A stretch of DNA of 5,110 nt from Thermoproteota archaeon (GTDB taxonomy: Archaea; Thermoproteota; Methanomethylicia; Methanomethylicales; Methanomethylicaceae). The DNA is taken from assembly GCA_004347955.1 (NCBI GenBank), contig QNVH01000076.1:1-5110 (forward strand), given 5' to 3'. The position numbers and the translations under genes were made by a program. Of this stretch, positions 1-4,998 are shown in pieces (the first letter of the stretch is position 1; each line of letters starts with the position of its first letter). The notes beneath the pieces were generated by a model, which was given only the letters and a program-made list of their open reading frames with translations, did not search any database and had not been told where the DNA came from.

Positions 1-410
1 GCCACAGTCCCGCGACCCCCGCCCAAAGATATGATGGAGACCCCTCCCAGCTCAAGGTCAAGGTCTGATATCAGGTCGCAGACAGGTCCAGGCGCGATTA
101 TGGCTCTCGGCTCAGAGTCCTTTATCAGGTATGCAAACTCATCTGCCTTGAAATCTGGGTTTGCAGGCACAGCCACAGCCCCAATCCGCCATGTGGCAAA
201 GTAACTGATGATGGTCTCCGGAGAGTTCCCGGTGCTGATAAGCACTCTGTCCCCCCTATTCACTCCTAACCTCTTCAACCCTCCCGCTAGCCTGTTCACC
301 TTTTCCAGGAGCGCTGCATACGTTATAACCTCGCCACTCTTTGGGAAGATTATCGCCGGCTTCTCCTTGTAATAGAGCGCGTTTGCCTCAAGGAATGATG
401 TGAAGTTCAC
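1..410 (-). other. Acyl-CoA synthetase (AMP-binding) N-terminal domain, in frame with the symporter; possible separate gene start at GTG 410
   Basis: This marks the enzyme half of the long frame, residues 508-643. It begins NFTSFLEANALYYKEKPAII, the usual opening of class I adenylate-forming acyl-CoA ligases. It continues with VITYAALLEKVNRLAGGLK, GVNRGDRVLI, YFATWRIGAVAVPANP and EFAYLIKDSEPRAII, in the order seen in that family. These enzymes convert a carboxylic acid, ATP and CoA to acyl-CoA, AMP and pyrophosphate. About 400 more residues are expected to the left, so catalytic motifs and chain-length preference cannot be read. The codon GTG at 410-408 sits exactly where a stand-alone synthetase would start. 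In the +1 frame a TGA (409-407) overlaps it as GTGA, so a one-base change upstream would yield two overlapping genes. No strong ribosome binding site precedes the GTG. Family identity is secure; fused versus separate is less so. Confidence 0.8.
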
Positions 411-1931
411 CACTGGGCACTTCGCCCCCAGCAACTCCAAGACTTCATTGGACGGCTTTGGTGTGAGCATGCTCACCACGAAGAAGAGCGGGAGCGAGAC
501 CGCAAGCGCGGGGATCACAGGGTAAATCCAGGTTACCTTGTAGAGGAATTTGTACCAAAGCAGGCCCACCACAAGCCCAGAGATCATGGACGCTATCGCC
601 CCGTGCTTGGTCGCGCCCTTCCAGTATAGCCCGATGGTCACCGGTCCGAGGAAGCAGACGAAGATCGTGCCAAAGGCCGCCCCCACGATCTCTACTATTA
701 TGTCTGTCTGGTAGAGCGTCAGCCCCAGCGATATCGCTGCGAAGAGTATTGGCGAGAGCTTGGCTAGCAGGAGGAGCTTCTTCTCCTCCAGTCCTGGCTT
801 GATGGGCTGGATTATGTCCCTCACAACCGCTCCGGAGAGCACCAGGAGCGTCACCGCCAGTGTGGACATGGACGCCGCTACAGGCGCTGCCAGCACAAGC
901 CCGCGTAGACCCGAGGGGATCAGCATGTTGATCACCTTCGGTATCACCCAGTCGGTGTCCTTCATCAAAGCCGCCACCTCGCCGCTCGAGATCTGCGGGT
1001 CGAGTATCAAGTGGCAGAATGCCCCGAGGGAGAATACCAGTATGGCATACGCCGCAACGGCTATCGACCCTATGATCCTCCCCCTGCTGATTACCCTGGC
1101 GTCCTTGGCTGCATAGAACTGCATTAGGAGCGTTGGCAAAGCCACCTGTGCCACACTTATGGAGAATGTTATGCTCATTATCAGTGATGGCACCATGCCC
1201 GCAACCATGGCTGGCTGCGGTCCCATGCCGTCAAGCCTGAGCCACAGAGACCCCGGTATCTTGTCCATTACATTCATGCCCTGCAGTTTCTCGAGCCCGC
1301 TGATCGGACCGCCGACTGCAAACATTATGGCGGAGAACGTTATGAGCGCCGCGAGGAGCATCAGCGCCCCCAGCACTAAGTTGTTTAGCGCAGCCGCCTT
1401 TAGCCCCCCCACACACACGTAAATTATGACTGGCAGGGCTAGCAGGAGCAGCGCCACCTCAAACTTAACATTAAGCACCGTGGCGAGTATCACCGCCCCT
1501 CCCTTGTAAACACTCGTGAGGTAGAGCGTGAAGAGGAGAAGTATCACAGAGGCCGAGATCATCTTTGCGCCCTTGCTCTGGTACCTGTGCTCTATGAAGT
1601 CTGGGACGCTCACTATGTTGGTCTTTGAGGAGTACCTGAACAGCCTCTCCGCCACCAGCGTCCACATCAATACGACCCCTATTATGTGCCAAGCTGTGAG
1701 CCATGCACCGAAGCCAAGGTTGTAAAGGTAAGTCGTCCCGCCTGCAAGGAAGGACGCGGCGCTGAAGTATGTCGCCATTATTGAGAAGGCAAGGACCCAT
1801 GGGCCAAGTCCCCTCCCGGCGAGGAAGTACCCCGTTATCGAGCCGCTGACCCTGTACCCCCTCACGCCTATCGCCGTGACCACAACGATCATGCCCAAAA
1901 CTATTAGGAGATCAATCGTTGCGAGATCCAT
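1..1931 (-). CDS. SSS-family sodium:solute symporter fused to AMP-forming acyl-CoA synthetase (3' end beyond window)
   Basis: The frame starts at ATG 1931 and stays open to the left edge (643 complete codons). Residues 1-500 are a solute:sodium symporter (SLC5/SSS) with about 13 hydrophobic segments. Family landmarks are YFLAGRGLG (35-43), YFSAASFLAGG (55-65), GGLKAAALNN (175-184), ALPTLLMQFYAAKDA (264-278) and the sodium-site region APVAASMSTLAV (349-360). The ALPTLLMQFY stretch resembles acetate/monocarboxylate carriers (ActP type) more than sugar carriers, so a carboxylate substrate is likely; this is inference. Residues 500-507 form a short linker. From N509 the protein reads as the N-terminal part of an AMP-forming acyl-CoA synthetase. 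The ATP-binding loop lies beyond the edge. Start choice: GGGGAG at 1940-1945 lies 8 bases upstream, and the small membrane-protein gene ends 3 bases before. Oddity: the classical GG-x-x-A-x-x-x-x-D signature has Asn (N184) in place of Asp. The product is expected in the membrane with the synthetase domain in the cytoplasm. Confidence 0.88.
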   Translation of the reverse strand, partial: MDLATIDLLIVLGMIVVVTAIGVRGYRVSGSITGYFLAGRGLGPWVLAFSIMATYFSAASFLAGGTTYLYNLGFGAWLTAWHIIGVVLMWTLVAERLFRYSSKTNIVSVPDFIEHRYQSKGAKMISASVILLLFTLYLTSVYKGGAVILATVLNVKFEVALLLLALPVIIYVCVGGLKAAALNNLVLGALMLLAALITFSAIMFAVGGPISGLEKLQGMNVMDKIPGSLWLRLDGMGPQPAMVAGMVPSLIMSITFSISVAQVALPTLLMQFYAAKDARVISRGRIIGSIAVAAYAILVFSLGAFCHLILDPQISSGEVAALMKDTDWVIPKVINMLIPSGLRGLVLAAPVAASMSTLAVTLLVLSGAVVRDIIQPIKPGLEEKKLLLLAKLSPILFAAISLGLTLYQTDIIVEIVGAAFGTIFVCFLGPVTIGLYWKGATKHGAIASMISGLVVGLLWYKFLYKVTWIYPVIPALAVSLPLFFVVSMLTPKPSNEVLELLGAKCPVVNFTSFLEANALYYKEKPAIIFPKSGEVITYAALLEKVNRLAGGLKRLGVNRGDRVLISTGNSPETIISYFATWRIGAVAVPANPDFKADEFAYLIKDSEPRAIIAPGPVCDLISDLDLELGGVSIISLGGGRGTV

Positions 1932-1934
1932 TCC

Positions 1935-2036
1935 CTACTCTCCCCTCGCCTTGAAGGCGCTGTATACTAGACCTACTGCCAGGGCAACCAAGGCAAGAGC
2001 GTACCCTCCCAAAATAGCCGGGTCAATTTCAACCAT
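1935..2036 (-). CDS. Small single-helix membrane protein, probable symporter accessory subunit
   Basis: This 33-residue frame starts at ATG 2036 and ends at TAG 1935, 3 bases before the symporter start, so the two are almost certainly co-transcribed and translationally coupled. The protein has an acidic N-terminus (MVEIDP), one hydrophobic stretch of about 18-20 residues (AILGGYALALVALAVGLVYS) and a charged tail (FKARGE). This is a single membrane span, predicted with the N-terminus outside because positive charges lie after the helix. GGTG at 2045-2048 lies 8 bases upstream of the ATG. Very short one-helix proteins next to SSS symporters occur in archaea and are annotated as symporter small accessory proteins; I infer membership from size, topology and position, not from a search. 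E. coli yjcH, between acs and actP, is a larger small-membrane-protein analogue. The hydrophobic, gene-like composition and the exact spacing argue against chance. Confidence 0.72.
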   Translation of the reverse strand: MVEIDPAILGGYALALVALAVGLVYSAFKARGE

Positions 2037-2071
2037 GATAGACACACCAGAACCTAAATGTTCTAAAAGGA

Positions 2072-2081
2072 TATTTATAAA
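2072..2081 (-). promoter_or_regulatory. TATA box of the symporter operon
   Basis: On the minus strand TTTATAAATA lies 36-45 bases before the ATG at 2036. With the usual archaeal spacing of about 25 bases, transcription would start near 2050, giving a leader of about 14 bases that still includes the GGTG ribosome binding site at 2045-2048. An imperfect palindrome, TACATAAGTGTGTA at 2101-2114, lies just upstream of the TATA box where an activator could bind; that role is speculative. Confidence 0.6.
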
Positions 2082-2150
2082 TCATTTGCGTACCAAAATG
2101 TACATAAGTGTGTAAAGCAAAAAACTGAGGCGCACCCCTATAACCTGATT

Positions 2151-2201
2151 AAAAAATTCCGCCGCGCCGCTGGAGCGTCCTGAATGGAACTAGCTCCGGC
2201 G
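2151..2201 (-). terminator. Terminator of rpiA: hairpin plus T6
   Basis: On the minus strand the end of rpiA can form a stem: GGAGC pairs with GCTCC (2172-2176 with 2193-2197), extended by CGCC with GGCG (2165-2168 with 2198-2201) across a 3-base bulge. The stop codon lies in the loop. A G+C-rich stretch follows and then T6 at 2151-2156. A second T6 run at 2119-2124 gives a back-up site. Oligo-T tracts are the main archaeal termination signal; the hairpin may or may not matter. Confidence 0.5.
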
Positions 2202-2879
2202 CTCTATCTTCTCCACGCGCCCCTCGCCTCCAATGTAAGCCACGTTGGCCAAGTTTACAAAGAGCCCGACCTCCACCACGCCGGGGATCCTCTTGAGCTC
2301 AAACTCAAGAGCCCTAGGGTCTTCTATCGGACCGAAATTTATGTCCAAGATGAAGTTACCATTGTCGGTCACCAGCGGGCCATCCTTCCTGTCCCCACCG
2401 TCCCTGAGCCTCGGCTCCCCGCCTAGCACCTTGACCATATTGGCTACCCTCCTCCAAGCCATGGGTATTACCTCGACGGGCACCGGTGCCTTAGAGCCCA
2501 GCCTCTCAACGAGCTTGCTCTCGTCAGCTATCACAACGAACCTCTTTGCTGCAGAGTCCACTATCTTCTCCCTTGTCAGCGCCGCCCCTCCCCCCTTTAT
2601 CAGATTGAGCCCCCTGTCGATCTCGTCCGCGCCGTCCACAGCAAGGTCAAGCGTTGGGTACTCCTCTAAAGTCGTGAGTTTTATACCCCTCTCCATTGCC
2701 AGGTGGGCGGACTGGTAGGAAGTGGGCACACACATCAACCTCAGCCCCTCATTTCTGATCCTCTCCGCCAGCATCTCAATGAATATCGCGACCGTAGACC
2801 CTGTGCCTATGCCCAGGACTTGCCCGTCCTTGACCTCTGAGAGCGCCGCTTGGGCAGCTCTCCTTTTCCCCTCTATCAA
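2190..2879 (-). CDS. rpiA: Ribose-5-phosphate isomerase A
   Basis: This cytosolic enzyme interconverts ribose 5-phosphate and ribulose 5-phosphate, supplying ribose for nucleotides; in archaea lacking an oxidative pentose phosphate pathway it works with the ribulose-monophosphate or non-oxidative routes. Using TTG 2879 as start the protein has 229 residues, normal for RpiA. Phosphate-binding GTGST is at 25-29 and VDGADE at 81-86 with catalytic-site D82 and D85. K95 in LIKGGG, the catalytic base E104 in TREKI and K122 in DESKL line up with E. coli D81, D84, K94, E103 and K121. The C-terminal TDNGNFILD (171-179) and IPGVVEVGLF (198-207) are also typical. TTG 2879 is preferred because GGTGAT (2883-2888) sits 3 bases upstream, the length fits, and a TATA-like box lies about 30 bases upstream. 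The longer frame from ATG 3035 would overlap the neighbouring gene and adds an atypical leader. All active-site residues are present. Confidence 0.93.
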   Translation of the reverse strand: MIEGKRRAAQAALSEVKDGQVLGIGTGSTVAIFIEMLAERIRNEGLRLMCVPTSYQSAHLAMERGIKLTTLEEYPTLDLAVDGADEIDRGLNLIKGGGAALTREKIVDSAAKRFVVIADESKLVERLGSKAPVPVEVIPMAWRRVANMVKVLGGEPRLRDGGDRKDGPLVTDNGNFILDINFGPIEDPRALEFELKRIPGVVEVGLFVNLANVAYIGGEGRVEKIERRS

Positions 2880-2882
2880 AGT

Positions 2883-2917
2883 ATCACCGATATTAGTGAA
2901 ATTCAACAAATAATTAA
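2883..2917 (-). promoter_or_regulatory. rpiA promoter and ribosome binding site
   Basis: The minus strand has the TATA-like TTAATTATTT at 2908-2917 and GGTGAT at 2883-2888, a match to the 3' end of archaeal 16S rRNA, 3 bases before TTG 2879. Transcription would begin around 2886-2892, giving a very short leader. Two TTG codons at 2904-2909 fall within or beside the TATA box and so could not be the start of a transcript from this promoter. Confidence 0.45.
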
Positions 2918-2943
2918 GCTTTGGCTTTGAATTTGAATTTTTC

Positions 2944-2974
2944 AAAAAGGTCTCAAACCAGACAAAAAGGAAAA
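2944..2974 (-). terminator. Oligo-T terminator after the winged-helix/nucleotidyltransferase gene
   Basis: Starting about 20 bases after the TGA at 2995, the minus strand has T4 (2971-2974), T5 (2964-2968) and T5 (2944-2948). A small stem, GTCT with AGAC around a 6-base loop (2950-2963), lies between the two T5 runs. The cluster separates this gene from rpiA, consistent with rpiA having its own promoter. Confidence 0.5.
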
Positions 2975-2994
2975 CCCAAAATAAGTTTTCGAAG

Positions 2995-4707
2995 TCATTC
3001 CTCGAAAAGAACCTTCTTCCCAGCAGAGGTGACACTCAAAATAAACCTTCTTTTGTCCCCCTGTTTAGAAAGCATGCCTTTCTTCACTAGTCTCGCGACT
3101 CTATTTCTGATTGCAAATTCTGGGAACTCCAACTCTTTGCGTATATCTCTAATCGTTTTTGCACCCTTAGAGACCGATTGCAATATCCCGACGTCTATAC
3201 AATGCCTCAAAATGTGTTTATGTATCGGTATTGTAATCCCTTCCCTTCTCTGAAGAATTTCAAGGTTATCCAAAATGATGAAACAGAAGTGTCTTCTTAC
3301 AAGCGCCTCCTCTTCAAGAAACCTTTTTAGCACCAAATTCCAGTCCAACCCTGCCCGCCTCACTATACTGCCCATATCTTCAAGATCCCCCTCTCTTTCT
3401 GTTATAGACTTCAATAGGAACACGTCCTCTAGGCTCAGAAGATGGAGCTCCAACTTTCCAAAGACCCTTCTCTCAGAAGATTCCTTCATATCATCCATTA
3501 AGACTAAGGCACCGCATGCAGTTCTGGTGAATATATCAACTCTCGGCAGTCCTGGAGCAGTTAGTATCATGCTCGGATTAAGCCTGCGATCTTCTGAGGT
3601 AATCTCGTAGTCTGCCATAGGCTTGAAACCCATTCCAACCAGTACGTCCCTCAATCTGTAAAGAGTATTCTCATCCTCAACAAATATGTCGAGGTCTTTT
3701 GTCGCGTTCTTCAGACCACGTATGAGTAAATTCGCACCGCCGAAGAGATATGCCCTTATGGGCTCATCCAGATTTTCCCCAATCTTGTACAATAGTGTTA
3801 TAATCTTTTCATACCCTGGAGGAAGAGTGAGTTGTATTCCGTATATCGATGCCTTTTCTTTGAACTCATCCCACGGGAGAAACTTCTCGCCGCCATTTGG
3901 TAACAACCCTTTGACGTAATTTTGAAGGTCCAAAAATAATGAGATGATGCCATATCTGTTAGCCAGCTTCTTAACTTTCGCTAAATCCATTTTGTCTCTG
4001 TTTCTTAAGTAAAAGATTGCACACATTGTGCATTCCGACTTATTCTCTGCTACCATCAGAGCGTGGACAAAACATTCTTCCATAGAGATCTTCTTCTCGG
4101 GCTCAAAATAGTATTCATAGGGGGAAAAATACTCAATCCCATACATTGGAAACAATGAAAACGCCGTCTTACTGCCCTTTACCTTCCGCCCGGCTGAGAC
4201 TCTTTTCAGGACCACCCCATTGCCGGAATATAAAAGGGTAGCATCTGTCTCAACAGCAGATAGCCTCCGCTCAAATTCAACAACCCTGAGAAACTCTCTG
4301 AGTCTTTCATCTTCCGCTAAAATATAATGCTCTCCTACTTTTCTGACCGCACCGATCGCCATGAGTTTTCTGATTGTTTTGTGGATTGTTGACTGCGCAA
4401 GACCCGTCCTTTTCTGTATCTCCTTTATGTCAGGGCTCTCAGACAGAGCCAGCAATAAATTTTCACTTGCGCCCCCTAAGAGTGATGAGATGTTATATTG
4501 ATGCGCAAGATACCTCAGCAGTCCGGTCTTTAAACTCGCAGTTAGAACAACTTTACCTCGTTGTCTTTCACAATATTTCTCCTTTATGAGCTCCCTCACG
4601 ATAGCAGCTGCCCTAGAATAACTCAATTCTAGCTCTGAAGCCAACTCTTTAATCTTCATTGGTCTATCCATCAACAATTTTAGGATCTTCAACTTGCTCT
4701 CTCTCAT
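2995..4707 (-). CDS. Winged-helix protein with an internal DUF6036/AbiEii-like nucleotidyltransferase domain
   Basis: This 570-residue protein has several parts. Residues 1-57 are a winged helix (ILKLLMDRPMKIKELASELE, then SYSRAAAIVRELIKEKY). Residues 78-130 are a second winged helix (IKEIQKRTGLAQSTIHKTIR). Residues 150-290 are a region I cannot assign, including GIEYFSPYEYYFEPEKKIS (190-208) and LAKVKKLANRYGI (242-254). Residues 315-465 look like a minimal nucleotidyltransferase: GG at 323-324, then DLD (338-340) and D391 in RVDIF, giving the metal-binding GG-x13-D-x-D...D pattern. LLSLEDVFLLKSITEREGDL (423-442) is typical of DUF6036/AbiEii-like proteins. Residues 500-568 form a third winged helix. 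Such domains transfer nucleotides to a target, often tRNA, in type IV toxin systems, while AbiEi-like winged-helix partners repress the operon. Here both appear in one chain, so an autoregulated toxin-antitoxin-like or regulatory role is inferred. The gene is visibly more AT-rich than the symporter gene, suggesting transfer. An in-frame TAA lies 9 bases upstream of the ATG. Confidence 0.85.
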   Translation of the reverse strand: MRESKLKILKLLMDRPMKIKELASELELSYSRAAAIVRELIKEKYCERQRGKVVLTASLKTGLLRYLAHQYNISSLLGGASENLLLALSESPDIKEIQKRTGLAQSTIHKTIRKLMAIGAVRKVGEHYILAEDERLREFLRVVEFERRLSAVETDATLLYSGNGVVLKRVSAGRKVKGSKTAFSLFPMYGIEYFSPYEYYFEPEKKISMEECFVHALMVAENKSECTMCAIFYLRNRDKMDLAKVKKLANRYGIISLFLDLQNYVKGLLPNGGEKFLPWDEFKEKASIYGIQLTLPPGYEKIITLLYKIGENLDEPIRAYLFGGANLLIRGLKNATKDLDIFVEDENTLYRLRDVLVGMGFKPMADYEITSEDRRLNPSMILTAPGLPRVDIFTRTACGALVLMDDMKESSERRVFGKLELHLLSLEDVFLLKSITEREGDLEDMGSIVRRAGLDWNLVLKRFLEEEALVRRHFCFIILDNLEILQRREGITIPIHKHILRHCIDVGILQSVSKGAKTIRDIRKELEFPEFAIRNRVARLVKKGMLSKQGDKRRFILSVTSAGKKVLFEE

Positions 4708-4710
4708 ATT

Positions 4711-4759
4711 ATTACATTAAAATGATAAATATATATATAGATTGTTGTTTTAGTGTAAT
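4711..4759. repeat. Inverted repeat flanking the TATA box, candidate operator
   Basis: ATTACATTAA at 4711-4720 and TTAGTGTAAT at 4750-4759 are inverted copies with 9 of 10 positions matching. They are 29 bases apart and bracket the TATA box. A dimeric winged-helix repressor bound to both arms would cover the promoter, so the adjacent gene's own DNA-binding domains are the obvious candidates. The region is AT-rich, so chance similarity is not excluded. Confidence 0.35.
4722..4740 (-). promoter_or_regulatory. TATA box for a probably leaderless transcript of the winged-helix/nucleotidyltransferase gene
   Basis: The minus strand reads CTATATATATATTTATCAT here. Its centre is about 26 bases before ATG 4707, so the predicted transcription start coincides with the start codon. 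No GGTG or GGAG motif occurs between the box and the ATG, which supports a leaderless mRNA. Confidence 0.6.
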
Positions 4760-4763
4760 TAAT

Positions 4764-4850
4764 AGAAAGACACCTGCTGGGGCAGTGCCTGTGGAAATAC
4801 CAAGGTTGTCTCGACGAACCTGTAGAGAGAATTTAGGGGGCCCCTCCTAA
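4764..4850 (+). pseudogene. TnpB-like C-terminal tail remnant
   Basis: A plus-strand frame reads RKTPAGAVPVEIPRLSRRTC and a few more residues up to TAA at 4848-4850. Proline- and Val/Glu-rich tails of this kind, with no fold of their own, commonly end IS200/IS605-family TnpB proteins just before the element's right end, and a right-end-like hairpin follows 66 bases downstream. No RuvC motif or zinc finger is present. Composition changes sharply at about 4765, from the AT-rich promoter region to G+C-rich sequence, which suggests a junction where the rest of tnpB is missing. The match is from memory of such tails, not a search, so it is tentative. Confidence 0.35.
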
Positions 4851-4916
4851 GCGCGGTTAGTGTTCACTTCCGGTTGCTGAGGCAGCGCACATCTTCTCTA
4901 CCAAAAAGTTTAACTC

Positions 4917-4963
4917 TTTCGGCGGGAAGTCCCCGTCCGATAGGGCGGGGATGAAAGCCGAAA
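4917..4963 (+). mobile_element. IS200/IS605-like right-end hairpin (omega-RNA 3' scaffold-like)
   Basis: A two-part hairpin is directly visible. The outer 7-bp stem is TTTCGGC (4917-4923) with GCCGAAA (4957-4963). The inner 8-bp stem is CCCCGTCC (4931-4938) with GGGCGGGG (4943-4950), closed by the loop GATA. The asymmetric internal loop is GGGAAGT opposite ATGAAA. The string GGAAGTCCCCGTCC, then loop, then GGGCGGGGATGAA strongly recalls conserved right ends of archaeal IS200/IS605 elements carrying tnpB, where this part is both the transposase hairpin and the 3' scaffold of the guide RNA. The structure is certain at the sequence level; the assignment is inference. If correct, the guide would be read from bases just right of the hairpin. 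Confidence 0.5.
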
Positions 4964-4964
4964 A

Positions 4965-4972
4965 CTATATAT
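4965..4972 (+). promoter_or_regulatory. Possible plus-strand TATA box
   Basis: CTATATAT lies immediately after the double hairpin. A start about 25 bases downstream would fall near the ATG at 4999, at the beginning of the structured G+C-rich stretch that runs off the window. It could equally be AT-rich flanking target sequence of the element. Confidence 0.2.
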
Positions 4973-4998
4973 CCATTCTTCCTGCTGTATCTTTTCAG

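Noticed and set aside
2101..2114. Imperfect palindrome TACATAAGTGTGTA as a defined operator
   Set aside because: It is short and imperfect in AT-rich intergenic DNA, and no related second copy at another promoter was clear enough to support a regulator site.
760..2115. Several plus-strand and opposite-frame open frames within the symporter region
   Set aside because: They are complements or shifted frames of the well-supported symporter gene, a usual effect of its G+C-rich codon use, and encode no recognisable protein.
2880..3035. N-terminal extension of rpiA from ATG 3035
   Set aside because: It overlaps the end of the upstream gene by 41 bases, crosses that gene's oligo-T terminator and adds a Phe-rich leader not seen in RpiA; TTG 2879 has a ribosome binding site and gives the normal length.
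4917..4963. RNase P RNA P4-like motif (GGGAAGTCCCCGTCC)
   Set aside because: It superficially recalls the GAGGAAAGUCC core, but the sequence folds fully into a local double hairpin and no ACAGAA or matching 3' P4 strand is seen in the window.
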